Shown piece after piece: positions 1 through 6,538 of a stretch of DNA of 64,000 nucleotides. The notes below the pieces were generated by a model. That model saw only the letters and a list, made by a program, of their open reading frames with translations, made no database searches and had not been told where the DNA came from. Source of the stretch: Alicyclobacillus kakegawensis NBRC 103104 (GTDB taxonomy: Bacteria; Bacillota; Bacilli; Alicyclobacillales; Alicyclobacillaceae); assembly GCF_001552655.1 (NCBI RefSeq), contig NZ_BCRP01000007.1:1-64000 (forward strand), in the 5' to 3' direction. The translations under genes were made by a program, and so were the position numbers. Positions within the stretch are counted from its first letter, which is position 1, and each line of letters starts with the position of its first letter.

Positions 1-1221
1 GTTAATATATTGATTACCGATTCTTCAGATAGCAGTGGGAGGGTGTAGTGTAGCATCCTCCTGGAAGTAAACCTCTGCTGGCGTCCGATAGCCCAGTGAT
101 TGGTGGCGGCGTCGGTAGTTGTAGTGTTGTATGAACTGGGAGATTCTTTGCCTCGCCTCTTTCGGGCTGTTGTACTCGTGTAGGTAGACTTCCTCGTACT
201 TCAGAGTGCGCCAGAAGCGCTCAGTGATGATGTTATCCAGTGCTCGGTTTTTCCCGTCCATACTGATTCGAACCCCTGCTTGCTTTAAGAGATCCGTGTA
301 TTGTTCACTGGTGAAGTGGCTTCCTTGGTCGCTGTTCCAAATTTCCGGTTTTGCTTGGCGCAGAGCGGATTGCACCGCCGTCAGCACAAATGGCATTTCA
401 AGAGTCTGGTCGAGCTGCCAACTCACCACATATCGTGAGTACCAGTCAATGACGGCAACCAGATACATCCATCCGTGTTTGAGGCGAATGTAGTTGATGT
501 CGATTCCCCATACGTGATTCGGACGGCTCGGTCTGACATTACGCAGCAGATACGGGTACACCTTATGTTGCAGGTTGCGCTTGCTGAGATTCGGACCAGG
601 ACAAATGCCCTGGAGGCCCATCTCTCGCATGCAACGCTGCACACGTTTACGGTTTACATCCCAGCCCTCAAATCGCAACTCCTGCGTGATACGCCGACTT
701 CCGTAGACCGGGTGGTCCGTGTATATTTCATCTATCCGATGTTTAAGCTTCACTTCCGTGTCAGACGGCTCTGTGGGCTTGTAGTAAAAGCTGGAGCGGT
801 TCAGACTCAGGATGCGAGCTTGCGTTCGTAAGGGAATGTCTTTGTTTTCACGCTCCACCATGGCCAGGCGTTCATCCCTGCTCCGGGTCGATGCCGGATT
901 TTTTTTGATCCACTCGAGTTGAGTGGTTAGCTTCCCGACCTGCGCATAGAGGCGTTCGATTTTTTGTTCTTGTGCCTTCTGTTGCTTTGCCACTTTGCGC
1001 TCGTCAACAAACAAACTCGCCAAATTGTCCATGGCAGTTTTCTTCCACTGGCTTAACTGCACAGGGTGGACACCATACTCCGCTGCAATCTGTGCCATGG
1101 TCTTTTCTTCCGTGAGAATCTCTCTAACGACTTGGGCTTTGAATTCGGGTGAGTATTGTTTTTTCATAGCCATAGTGTAACCCAACTGTCCTCCAATCTG
1201 GTGTCCAGTTTCTTGGGTCCA
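1..1221 (-). mobile_element. IS3-family insertion sequence, distal end outside the window
   Basis: The element contains one transposase gene on the minus strand. On the transposase-upstream side it ends near 1221, where the minus strand reads TGGACCCAAGAAACTGGAC, a plausible TG-starting terminal inverted repeat of the IS3 type. The other end lies left of position 1, so neither the second inverted repeat nor the target duplication can be checked. From 1222 the plus strand continues an open frame of an APH-type kinase, which places the insertion inside that gene. Element identity is well supported by the DDE transposase; the exact terminus is inferred. Confidence 0.8.
25..1185 (-). CDS. IS3-family transposase, single continuous reading frame
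   Basis: This 386-residue protein joins an OrfA-like N-terminal helix-turn-helix (about residues 9-60, with YSPEFKAQVVREI) and a leucine-rich coiled region to an OrfB-like integrase core. The catalytic residues fit the DDE pattern: Asp in WGIDINYI, Asp in WNSDQGSHFTS and Glu in ITERFWRTLKYEE, followed by the usual HYNYRRRHQSLGYRTP tail. Most IS3 elements need a -1 frameshift to make OrfAB. Here both parts are in one frame, across a run of eight A on the coding strand at 899-906, so slippage there could instead release a short OrfA. The chosen TTG start has GGAGG a few bases upstream; an ATG lies four codons in. The gene looks intact and possibly active. Confidence 0.93.
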   Translation of the reverse strand: MGYTMAMKKQYSPEFKAQVVREILTEEKTMAQIAAEYGVHPVQLSQWKKTAMDNLASLFVDERKVAKQQKAQEQKIERLYAQVGKLTTQLEWIKKNPASTRSRDERLAMVERENKDIPLRTQARILSLNRSSFYYKPTEPSDTEVKLKHRIDEIYTDHPVYGSRRITQELRFEGWDVNRKRVQRCMREMGLQGICPGPNLSKRNLQHKVYPYLLRNVRPSRPNHVWGIDINYIRLKHGWMYLVAVIDWYSRYVVSWQLDQTLEMPFVLTAVQSALRQAKPEIWNSDQGSHFTSEQYTDLLKQAGVRISMDGKNRALDNIITERFWRTLKYEEVYLHEYNSPKEARQRISQFIQHYNYRRRHQSLGYRTPAEVYFQEDATLHPPTAI

Positions 1222-1537
1222 CTATAATGGCTGGCAAGTTAGCGGAGTGTTTGACTTCACCACCGCCTATTTCGGAGATCCAATCGCAGACTTACCTAGA
1301 ATGACTGCGATGTATTTAGAAAACGGAGAAGAGGAGTTGGCGACACACTTTCTATCCGTTTATTTGGGCCATTCTGGGGAGAGGGAAGCCTTCATCGAAC
1401 GTTTTAGAGTCCATATGCTGCATCAACGTGTTTTAGATTGGGGATGTGCTTGGGCAATTAATAATGTCACCTGGGATAAAGACCTTTCCTTTTCAAACTG
1501 GGTGGAAAGATTTTTAGATGTAGCAGCATCCCTCTAA
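1222..1537 (+). pseudogene. C-terminal fragment of an APH-family kinase, cut by the IS
   Basis: The frame is open from the IS boundary (Tyr-Asn-Gly-Trp-Gln-Val) into SGVFDFTTAYFGDPIADLPR, which is the magnesium-binding DFxxxxxGDPxxDL segment of aminoglycoside phosphotransferase and homoserine-kinase-like enzymes. It runs to a natural stop at 1535-1537. The N-terminal lobe and the catalytic HGDxxxxN loop are missing and would lie beyond the left edge of the window. A GTG at 1247 could start a short peptide, but nothing suggests it is a gene in its own right. The substrate of the original kinase cannot be told from this fragment. Confidence 0.75.
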
Positions 1538-1768
1538 GCTTAGTCTATGCTCATGTTTTCCATTTGTTACATTTGTTGTTGGACTCAAGGGGGCTTTAGC
1601 TCAAACGTGTGACGACTGGATGAAGCGTCCGAGTAATTAGCCGACTCCGCCAACAGCAGATATGATACTCGAACAAAATAAGTTAACATAATATATATTA
1701 TCGGACGTTAGAGAAAAAGCCTTTTATGTGTGATCGCCTAGCAAAGTATCCTAAGAATATGTGACAGA

Positions 1769-2590
1769 TCAGCGATCGTCTTGTCGGTTCAATGCTCGGA
1801 TATATCGGTCCGCCGACCGCATGACAGCACCCTTAGCATCTGATTCGACCACACTGTCGAACTGCGTCCCGTACAGGCGGTCAAATGAAAGAGGCTCCAG
1901 CCTGCTTATAATGCGGTCAATGGCTCTTTCAGACAGCGGGATCCGATTCGGGAAACTATACATGAAGGACACCCATCGGGGATCGGCGGACACCGAAACC
2001 GTGTCACCGGTCAGCAGAACTCCCCTGCCATCCGCTCCAGTCTTCCAATGCAGAACGGTCGAACCGGCAAAATGCCCGCCCACGTGGACGAGTGTTACCT
2101 CACTAGTCAAAGAGAACTGTGGCCGATCCCAAAACTCAATGCGGTCGCTTGGGCGCATCACCCACTGTTTATCACGAGCATGCAGGTAAATGCGTGCATC
2201 GAATCGCTCGGCCCACTCCACCATCGAGGAATAGAAATGCGGATGAGAAATGGAAATGAATTTGATGCCGCCGAGTCCACGAATGAGATCGACCGTAACG
2301 TCATCAATGTAGGATATGCAGTCCCACAGGACATTCCCTTCTGACGTACGGATTAACTTGGCATTTTGCCCAATGGCAAACTCAGGAACCGTTTCAATGC
2401 CAATCAGATTGGGCTCATGTTCATAGTAGGAGTTCTTGTACCCATCCGCTTTCATAAGCTCAAGCGTCGTCCACTTTTGCCCGCCCCGGCCAATGTACTG
2501 CCGTTCATCTTCGCAAATCGGGCACCGTTCCGGAGCAGAGTCGCTTGGTGAAAATTGAGTCCCGCAGGTCGTACATATCCAGGCGTTCAT
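1769..2590 (-). CDS. MBL-fold hydrolase with N-terminal zinc ribbon
   Basis: The 273-residue protein starts with a CxxC...CxxC zinc ribbon (CTTCGTQF and ERCPICED, about residues 5-32). A metallo-beta-lactamase fold follows. The usual HxHxDH metal motif reads SHPHFYSSMVEW, so the first two histidines remain while the Asp and third His are replaced. GGHFAGSTVLHW and LLTGDTV supply the later metal ligands. The fold is therefore clear, but the metal site may hold one ion or be altered. The ATG at 2590 was chosen because GGGAGAG lies six bases upstream; a longer frame starts at 2611. The substrate is unknown. It stands alone between an IS-damaged gene and a VOC remnant. Confidence 0.8.
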   Translation of the reverse strand: MNAWICTTCGTQFSPSDSAPERCPICEDERQYIGRGGQKWTTLELMKADGYKNSYYEHEPNLIGIETVPEFAIGQNAKLIRTSEGNVLWDCISYIDDVTVDLIRGLGGIKFISISHPHFYSSMVEWAERFDARIYLHARDKQWVMRPSDRIEFWDRPQFSLTSEVTLVHVGGHFAGSTVLHWKTGADGRGVLLTGDTVSVSADPRWVSFMYSFPNRIPLSERAIDRIISRLEPLSFDRLYGTQFDSVVESDAKGAVMRSADRYIRALNRQDDR

Positions 2591-2599
2591 GCCCATCTC

Positions 2600-2726
2600 T
2601 CCCTTTGCCAACTAATGTGTATTCGTCAGACTGCTTCGTGCCCCGGGTAACCCCAAGTACTCCGAGATAAAAGTTGGCCGATTGTTGGACATTCTGTACA
2701 GAGAGTTCCAATCGGACGGCCATCAT
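2600..2726 (-). pseudogene. N-terminal fragment of a VOC/glyoxalase-family protein
   Basis: From the ATG at 2726 the minus strand encodes MMAVRLELSVQNVQQSANF followed by YLGVLGVTRG. This matches the first beta-alpha-beta unit of glyoxalase/bleomycin-resistance (VOC) proteins, including the typical NxxxSxxFYxxxLG pattern. Similarity stops near the start of the MBL gene at about 2600, where the frame runs on into overlapping MBL sequence and ends at 2505. About two thirds of a VOC domain is missing, so this is a deletion remnant. It sits directly upstream of the MBL gene and its transcript could be shared with it. Confidence 0.55.
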
Positions 2727-2953
2727 AGGGCACACCATCCCTCTCATCGTCGTTGCAAACCTACAATAGAGCCACAACAAAGTAGACGTTACGCATGCTT
2801 GATTCATGCTTATTATACAAATTATACGGAAATGAGGAATACGCCACTCGGCCCTCGGCCAAATGATCTTGAGCACACAGTGAGTGACTATTTTCGCTCG
2901 TTCAGGGGCAGTGGAGTATAAAAAAAAAACAAATTCCAGGATGACAGTTTCGT

Positions 2954-3036
2954 GATTAAGGATTTTTGTGTCGTGTGGCAGCCATTTATTTCATGATATT
3001 TTTGTCGTGATTTTTAGGACACAAAAATCCTTAATC
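2954..3036. repeat. Perfect 19-bp inverted repeat with a 45-bp centre
   Basis: GATTAAGGATTTTTGTGTC at 2954-2972 is matched exactly by its reverse complement at 3018-3036. The arms do not extend further on either side. The stretch from 2727 to 3122 otherwise holds no convincing gene, only an AT-rich sequence with an A10 run near 2923. The repeat could be a large hairpin, a regulator-binding site or a small non-autonomous element. A related ATCTTTGTGTCG occurs near 3090. Confidence 0.7.
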
Positions 3037-3122
3037 TCTATCGTCAAATACCTATATGTCTGATAATTTTGATGAAAGGGCTATTTAGGATCTTTGTGTC
3101 GCCCGACACTACGGGTGTCTTC

Positions 3123-3151
3123 GGCCAGGTAAACACCTGGCCCTTTATTTT
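3123..3151 (+). terminator. Hairpin with downstream T-rich tract
   Basis: GGCCAGGT and ACCTGGCC form an 8-bp stem with a four-base loop, followed on the plus strand by CCTTTATTTT. It lies 12 bp past the stop of the minus-strand 52-aa gene, so it may serve as a convergent or bidirectional stop. It also argues against a plus-strand gene crossing this point. Confidence 0.5.
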
Positions 3152-3162
3152 GATGCTTCTCA

Positions 3163-3321
3163 TCATCTTCGTATCATTCTTCTTGGTGTTATTCCTCTTC
3201 CTTGTTTCTGGTTACGGTGACTATACAGGTTCCATGCCAATTTTAACAATTGATGTACTTTTTCGTTTTGCATCAGATTAAACGCCATGGAGGAAAATTT
3301 GATTAACGCGTTTAGCTTCAT
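3163..3321 (-). CDS. Basic 52-residue small protein, unknown
   Basis: The predicted protein begins MKLNALIKFSSMAFNLMQ and ends in an Arg-rich tail (TPRRMIRR). It is short, helical-looking and strongly basic. I do not recognise a family. Support comes from context. GGAGG lies seven bases before the ATG. A CATATGCTA -10-like element (R1) lies 53 bp upstream in the cassette that also precedes neighbouring spore-type micro-genes. A hairpin follows the stop. A plus-strand frame across 3069-3281 resembles a hydrophobic YjcZ-like peptide, so the coding strand is not certain. If real, it is probably a sporulation-stage protein by association. Confidence 0.5.
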   Translation of the reverse strand: MKLNALIKFSSMAFNLMQNEKVHQLLKLAWNLYSHRNQKQGRGITPRRMIRR

Positions 3322-3370
3322 CCTTCCGCCTCCATCCATTGGAACATTGATGAGTTCGTTTTTCCTCGGT

Positions 3371-3443
3371 AATTAGCATATGGAGGCAAATTCCGTCTTG
3401 AGACGGCTTGTATCATAGAAAAGATTAAGCTTGTGCTCTTTCG
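3371..3443 (-). promoter_or_regulatory. Cassette R1: sporulation-promoter-like repeat
   Basis: This is one of four copies of a conserved block containing TTTCTATGATACAAGCCGTC followed by a -10-like CATATGCTA at 3374-3382 (minus strand). The pattern CATAnnnTA matches the -10 consensus of SigK/SigE promoters; the -35 is not clear. It points towards the 52-aa gene. This copy lacks the terminator hairpin found in the other three. Confidence 0.5.
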
Positions 3444-3540
3444 TTAGATAAAAAGGAAAATTTCCATCTGTATGGGTGTTTTACCACGGGGGGATGTAGT
3501 ACGATGGATCTGATGGATCATCTTTGCAGGAAGTTCATAT

Positions 3541-3576
3541 AAAAAGCCCCCTGCGACTAACGGCTACGCGCAGGGG
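3541..3576 (-). terminator. Terminator of the Cys-Phe peptide gene
   Basis: CCCCTGCG (3548-3555) pairs with CGCAGGGG (3569-3576), and on the minus strand the hairpin is followed by CTTTTTATA. It ends the transcript carrying the 35-aa and 67-aa genes. Confidence 0.8.
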
Positions 3577-3617
3577 TACCCTCTTCTACATGGGCAATAA
3601 AGATGTCTATTAGGAAA

Positions 3618-3821
3618 CTACCCGCGGGCACATCGGAAACAGTTGAAACATCTGAAGCACTCGAAACAAGAGAAACATCTAAAGCAATTAAAACAAAGGA
3701 AGCACCTAAAACATCTACCGCCGAAGAACTGAGCCTGCACAGTATCATCCGAAGGCGTCACTGTACTCGCCTTGAAGTCATCCAGGTTCAACTTTTTGAG
3801 TTCCTTCTTGAAATCATCCAT
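3618..3821 (-). CDS. Double-glycine peptide with nine Cys-Phe-X repeats (RiPP-like precursor)
   Basis: The 67-residue product has two parts. Residues 1-35 form an acidic and amphipathic leader (MDDFKKELKKLNLDDFKAS, then TVTPSDD) ending in Phe-Phe-Gly-Gly. Residues 37-64 are nine tandem Cys-Phe-X triplets plus a final Cys, giving ten cysteines at exact three-residue spacing, and the end is Ala-Arg-Gly. The leader resembles heterocycloanthracin/sonorensin-type precursors, and the GG just before the repeats resembles a double-glycine export cleavage site. No modification or transport gene is visible nearby. The gene is second after a YjcZ-like gene, behind a cassette with a sporulation-type -10, so a disulfide-rich spore-surface protein is an alternative. 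The ATG at 3821 follows three tandem ribosome-binding sites. Confidence 0.72.
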   Translation of the reverse strand: MDDFKKELKKLNLDDFKASTVTPSDDTVQAQFFGGRCFRCFLCFNCFRCFSCFECFRCFNCFRCARG

Positions 3822-3868
3822 CTTTATCACCTCCTGTCTTTATCACCTCCTGTCTTTATCACCTCCTG
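3821..3868 (-). repeat. Three tandem 16-bp copies of a ribosome-binding site
   Basis: On the minus strand the 16-base unit CAGGAGGTGATAAAGA occurs three times in perfect tandem directly before the ATG of the Cys-Phe peptide gene. Each unit holds a near-ideal Shine-Dalgarno GGAGGTGA. Only the last is correctly spaced from the start codon; the others may act as ribosome standby sites. Confidence 0.9.
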
Positions 3869-3886
3869 TAACGGATTTTGATCTAC

Positions 3887-3994
3887 TCAAAAGAACGGGG
3901 TCAGGATGAAAAACAGGACAAAAATGACCAGAAACGCAATCTCAGCTCGGTGCACTGGGAAACCACCGTCACCACAGAAACCGAAATCACCCAT
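3887..3994 (-). CDS. YjcZ-like 35-residue membrane micro-protein
   Basis: The peptide begins MGDFGFCGDGGFPVHRAE and continues into a single hydrophobic helix, IAFLVIFVLFFILTPFF. This layout, a short Gly-rich head, a charged residue pair and a LxxIFVLFFxL helix, matches the YjcZ family of small sporulation proteins, two more obvious members of which are encoded near 30.3 kb. GGTGGTGA lies upstream of the ATG. The -10-like CATACGCTA of cassette R2 is 34 bp upstream, leaving a normal short leader. A close paralogue lies at 6825-6911; this copy carries an extra Cys-containing head segment. The function of the family is not established. Confidence 0.78.
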   Translation of the reverse strand: MGDFGFCGDGGFPVHRAEIAFLVIFVLFFILTPFF

Positions 3995-4013
3995 TCTAAT
4001 TCACCACCCTATA

Positions 4014-4100
4014 AGCCAAAGTTAATTTAGCGTATGGAGGGAATTTAGGTTGTGAGACGGCTTGTATCATAGAAAGGATCGGCTTGTACGCCCTTTTTGG
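4014..4100 (-). promoter_or_regulatory. Cassette R2: sporulation-promoter-like repeat
   Basis: The block holds the conserved TTTCTATGATACAAGCCGTC and a -10-like CATACGCTA at 4028-4036 on the minus strand, 34 bp before the 35-aa gene. It may also carry a divergent promoter for the plus-strand 54-aa gene, but no clear plus-strand -35/-10 pair is seen. Confidence 0.55.
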
Positions 4101-4106
4101 ACAAAC

Positions 4107-4139
4107 AATAAAACGCCCCATATCGAAGGGCGTTTTATT
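4107..4139. terminator. Terminator-like hairpin before the 54-aa gene
   Basis: AATAAAACGCCC (4107-4118) pairs with GGGCGTTTTATT (4128-4139). The stem has T-rich 3' arms in both directions, so it can end transcription on either strand. On the plus strand it ends immediately before the Shine-Dalgarno GGAGG of the 54-aa gene, which suggests attenuation. Confidence 0.7.
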
Positions 4140-4151
4140 GGGAGGTTGTGA

Positions 4152-4316
4152 ATGTGTGACGGAGTATTTGGTGGTTCACCGTTGGGTAGTTTTAATATAT
4201 GCAACCACATTTCGAACACAACGGCTTGTACCTATCAATCTAACGAAGTTAGACGGTTGTTTATTCCGAGGCTAGACTGTGATACATGCCGATCTGTGAG
4301 CCCGATTGAAATCTAG
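4152..4316 (+). CDS. Small 54-residue protein, paralogue A, unknown family
   Basis: The product starts MCDGVFGGSPLGSFNIC and ends VSPIEI, with five or six cysteines including C-D-T-C. I do not recognise it. A second copy at 7069-7233 encodes the same length. Of the differences within the gene, several are silent third-base changes and the rest are mild (Val/Ile, Cys/Tyr, Ser/Phe), which supports real coding. GGGAGG precedes the ATG at good spacing. The head MxDGVFGG resembles the start of the YjcZ peptide at 30233-30355. A strong hairpin overlaps the stop codon. A spore role is inferred only from neighbours. Confidence 0.62.
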   Translation: MCDGVFGGSPLGSFNICNHISNTTACTYQSNEVRRLFIPRLDCDTCRSVSPIEI

Positions 4317-4350
4317 GTGGACAACCACCGCGCATAGTTGTCCACCTAGA
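4312..4350. terminator. 14-bp stem hairpin after the 54-aa gene
   Basis: TCTAGGTGGACAAC (4312-4325) pairs with GTTGTCCACCTAGA (4337-4350). The plus strand is followed by A-rich rather than T-rich sequence, so it is an atypical terminator. It may also receive transcripts of aroF from the other strand, which pass a T8 tract just before it. Confidence 0.55.
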
Positions 4351-4423
4351 AAAATAAATCAAAAAAAAGGACTAATAACTTAATTATGCCGGGTGACACG
4401 ACACCGCGGGTCACGATGACGAG

Positions 4424-5425
4424 TCAGGTGTTCGTGAACTGAGCCATCATCCCTTGAAGTCTATGCATCAGTTGAGCAAATTCCTGTGGTGTCAGTGATT
4501 GCTGACCATCCGACGCCGCTTCGTTGGGTCGAGGATGAACTTCTATGATCAATCCATCTGCCCCGGCAGCGAGGGCTGCCATGCTCATGGCCGGGACATA
4601 GCGCGCAATGCCGACTCCGTGACTGGGATCGACAATCACTGGTAGATGGCTCAAGTCCTTCACCACAGGAATCGCATTAAGATCGAGGGTGTTTCGAGTG
4701 TATTTTTCAAACGTCCGTATCCCGCGCTCACACAAGATCACGTTGGAATTACCGGCGCTCAAGATGTATTCCGCGGACATCAACCACTCTTCAATCGTTG
4801 CGGACATGCCGCGTTTCAACAAAATGGGTTTGTTGGTTCGACCGAGTTCCCTTAACAAATGGAAGTTTTGCATATTCCGGGATCCGACCTGCAGTACGTC
4901 AACGTACTCACAAATCATAGACAAGTTAACTGGATCCACGACCTCGGAAACGATTTTCAGTCCTGTCTGCCTTCGTGCTTCGTCAAGCAGCTTCAGCCCC
5001 TCTTCGCCGAGACCCTGGAACGAGTACGGAGAACTCCGAGGTTTGAATGCACCTCCCCGAAGCATGTGAGCACCTGCAGCCTTAACCTGGTACGCCGATT
5101 CAAGAATTTGATCACGGTTTTCCACAGCACACGGTCCGGCAATCACAATCGGCTTACCCCCTCCTACGACAACATCACCGATGGTGACCATAGTAGGCTG
5201 TGAATGAAATTGTCGACTGGCCAGCTTAAACGAGTATGGAATAGTTACGACGCCACTGACTCCCGGCATATGGGACACTTTTACTTGATGTGTGTTTCCG
5301 ATAAGTACTATCACCGTTCTGTCTTCGGTGCCCAAAACGTGAGCTTTCAAACCCATTCCTTGTGCGTACGCGACCACTTGTCGTACTTGTTCCTCAGAAG
5401 CTCGCTTTTCCATGATAATGACCAC
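4424..5425 (-). CDS. aroF: 3-deoxy-7-phosphoheptulonate synthase, AroF (type I-beta)
   Basis: DAHP synthase condenses phosphoenolpyruvate with erythrose 4-phosphate, the first step to aromatic amino acids. The 333-residue protein has an N-terminal ferredoxin-like regulatory domain (about 1-70) of the kind found in Thermotoga-type enzymes, followed by the barrel. The barrel shows [33 protein letters not shown] and [10 protein letters not shown], which hold the metal and substrate residues. The GTG start at 5425 follows GGGAGGAGAG. A T-box leader with a UUC (Phe) specifier precedes it, so expression should rise when charged tRNA-Phe is scarce. The gene stands alone between two direct repeats. 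Confidence 0.95.
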   Translation of the reverse strand: MVIIMEKRASEEQVRQVVAYAQGMGLKAHVLGTEDRTVIVLIGNTHQVKVSHMPGVSGVVTIPYSFKLASRQFHSQPTMVTIGDVVVGGGKPIVIAGPCAVENRDQILESAYQVKAAGAHMLRGGAFKPRSSPYSFQGLGEEGLKLLDEARRQTGLKIVSEVVDPVNLSMICEYVDVLQVGSRNMQNFHLLRELGRTNKPILLKRGMSATIEEWLMSAEYILSAGNSNVILCERGIRTFEKYTRNTLDLNAIPVVKDLSHLPVIVDPSHGVGIARYVPAMSMAALAAGADGLIIEVHPRPNEAASDGQQSLTPQEFAQLMHRLQGMMAQFTNT

Positions 5426-5488
5426 TGTTCTCTCCTCCCGTATACTTCATCTCCAGAGACACCTCTCATATTTGCAAAGGACTCATGT

Positions 5489-5760
5489 AAAAAGATCCCG
5501 TCCCAGCAAGGGACGGGATTTTCCCGCGGTACCACCCTAATAGAAGACATACCCTGTCTTTCTCCTTTCATTCGAATAACGGAAACGTGTGTGCATTTCC
5601 GGCTCAAGCTACTGACCCAGTCGTGGGGCGTTCACTTGGCAGCTCCGGAGTGAACTTCCGCCAGTCCATCAGACCGGTTCACACCCTCCACCGGCTCTCT
5701 GTGCTGCCCGGACCGCGTACTCTCTCCATCATAGCCGTTGCCTATGAAATTATCTTCCCA
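5489..5760 (-). ncRNA. T-box leader, Phe (UUC) specifier, upstream of aroF
   Basis: On the minus strand a Stem I region with the conserved AGAGA and GTGTGAACCGGT leads to GAAGTTCACTCCGGAGC. The specifier TTC lies at 5652-5654 and is followed by A. The T-box core AGGGTGGTACCGCG is at 5525-5538. It is followed by the terminator helix ATCCCGTCCC/GGGACGGGAT and CTTTTT at 5489-5520. Uncharged tRNA-Phe would stabilise the antiterminator. The Phe reading fits the aromatic pathway gene it controls. Confidence 0.92.
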
Positions 5761-5835
5761 AGCCCTATTCCCCATCCTATACAAAGGTCTTGTGGCCTGC
5801 ATTTCAAGGCCAATAACATTGGTGGCTGTGAGTAA

Positions 5836-6139
5836 TTACATACATTGGTGTAAGGTTTCTACACGTATACCCTTGAGTTGTTTATGGCATTGGACAACCA
5901 CCCAAGGGTTGTCCAATGCCCGTCTGTGGTACGTCCATTCAGAAAGGAGGGGGGTGACATGCATGCAATATGAAGTTTTCATGTACCACAGACATGCCAT
6001 ATTATAGTGACGAACCATTCCCAGTTGAAACGGACAGGTATCTTGTAGGACAAGTCACATTGTTAGGGCTGTGTGAGTCAAGGCCTCAGACTTCTCATGG
6101 GGAAAGTTACTTACCGATATGTACCCGCAAAGTCAGAAC
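5836..6139 (+). other. Intergenic stretch with hairpin and isolated Shine-Dalgarno
   Basis: No gene is certain here. A perfect hairpin lies at 5886-5920 (GGCATTGGACAACC against its complement, 7-base loop). A strong Shine-Dalgarno, AAAGGAGG at 5943-5950, precedes three closely spaced ATGs at 5959, 5963 and 5970. These open frames of 4, 14 and 97 codons. The 97-codon frame overlaps the antisense SpoVIF-like gene and shows no known motif. Confidence 0.4.
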
Positions 6140-6184
6140 ATCGGACATATCGGAGGGAGATAGTCACCTCTCGATATGTCCGAT
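6140..6184. terminator. 13-bp stem hairpin after the SpoVIF-like gene
   Basis: ATCGGACATATCG (6140-6152) pairs with CGATATGTCCGAT (6172-6184), with additional GAGG/CCTC pairing inside. It lies 6 bp past the SpoVIF-like stop. A T-tract is weak on both strands, so it may be a structured 3' end rather than a strong terminator. Confidence 0.5.
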
Positions 6185-6190
6185 TTATGT

Positions 6191-6538
6191 TCATTTTGAT
6201 TTCGGAACATATTTTTTAATCGCCCTTGCGGTCTGCTCATCTACATTCTTACCGTATTTGTGAATCCATTCATCAACATTCGAAGATCTGTTCTTTGTCG
6301 CGTCCTGATACGCATCCACAAATTGCTTGATGCGTTGTTCGGGAACCGAAAGACCCAACTTGTCGATATACTTTCGAGCAAGTTTTTCTATTTTTGATTT
6401 ATTTTTCCATTGATCAGGATTGACCTTTTTCACGTCAGAAAGAATTTCAGAAATAGTGCCTTCTTTACCCGAAAGGGTTTGCTTCAATGCATTTAATCCA
6501 GACGACGTGTTTGGCCTTTTTGCAGATTTCTTTGGCAT
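6191..6538 (-). CDS. SpoVIF-like sporulation protein
   Basis: The 115-residue protein has a Ser/Lys-rich head, then an internal segment EILSDVKKVNPDQWKNKSKI followed by EKLARKYIDKLGLSVPEQRI. This resembles the helical core of stage VI sporulation protein F, in which similar residues precede a RxLIRxVAxLAxxxVxxEKE motif. The C-terminal extension to 115 residues is longer than usual. AGGAGGGA sits eight bases before the ATG at 6538. A CATACTCTA element of cassette R3 lies 148 bp upstream, so the leader is long; an in-frame ATG at 6595 would shorten it. In Bacillus, spoVIF neighbours yjcZ, and here it also sits among YjcZ-like genes. Assignment is moderate. Confidence 0.55.
   Translation of the reverse strand: MPKKSAKRPNTSSGLNALKQTLSGKEGTISEILSDVKKVNPDQWKNKSKIEKLARKYIDKLGLSVPEQRIKQFVDAYQDATKNRSSNVDEWIHKYGKNVDEQTARAIKKYVPKSK

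Larger units (their letters stand above)
3885..4350. repeat. Duplicated block, copy A
   Basis: The segment from the end of the 35-aa gene through cassette R2, its hairpin, the plus-strand 54-aa gene and the final hairpin recurs in the same orientation and order at 6823-7265. The copies differ by scattered substitutions and by an insertion in the YjcZ-like head. They flank aroF and the SpoVIF-like gene as direct repeats. Confidence 0.85.

Noticed and set aside
3603..3881. Plus-strand frame with Thr/Glu/Lys repeats
   Set aside because: It is the antisense of the Cys-Phe peptide gene. The periodicity comes from the CFx codons on the other strand, which has the ribosome-binding sites and terminator.
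5970..6263. 97-codon plus-strand frame after AAAGGAGG
   Set aside because: The spacing from the Shine-Dalgarno to its ATG is too long, it runs antisense through the SpoVIF-like gene and its hairpin, and it shows no motif. Kept only as an uncertain stretch.
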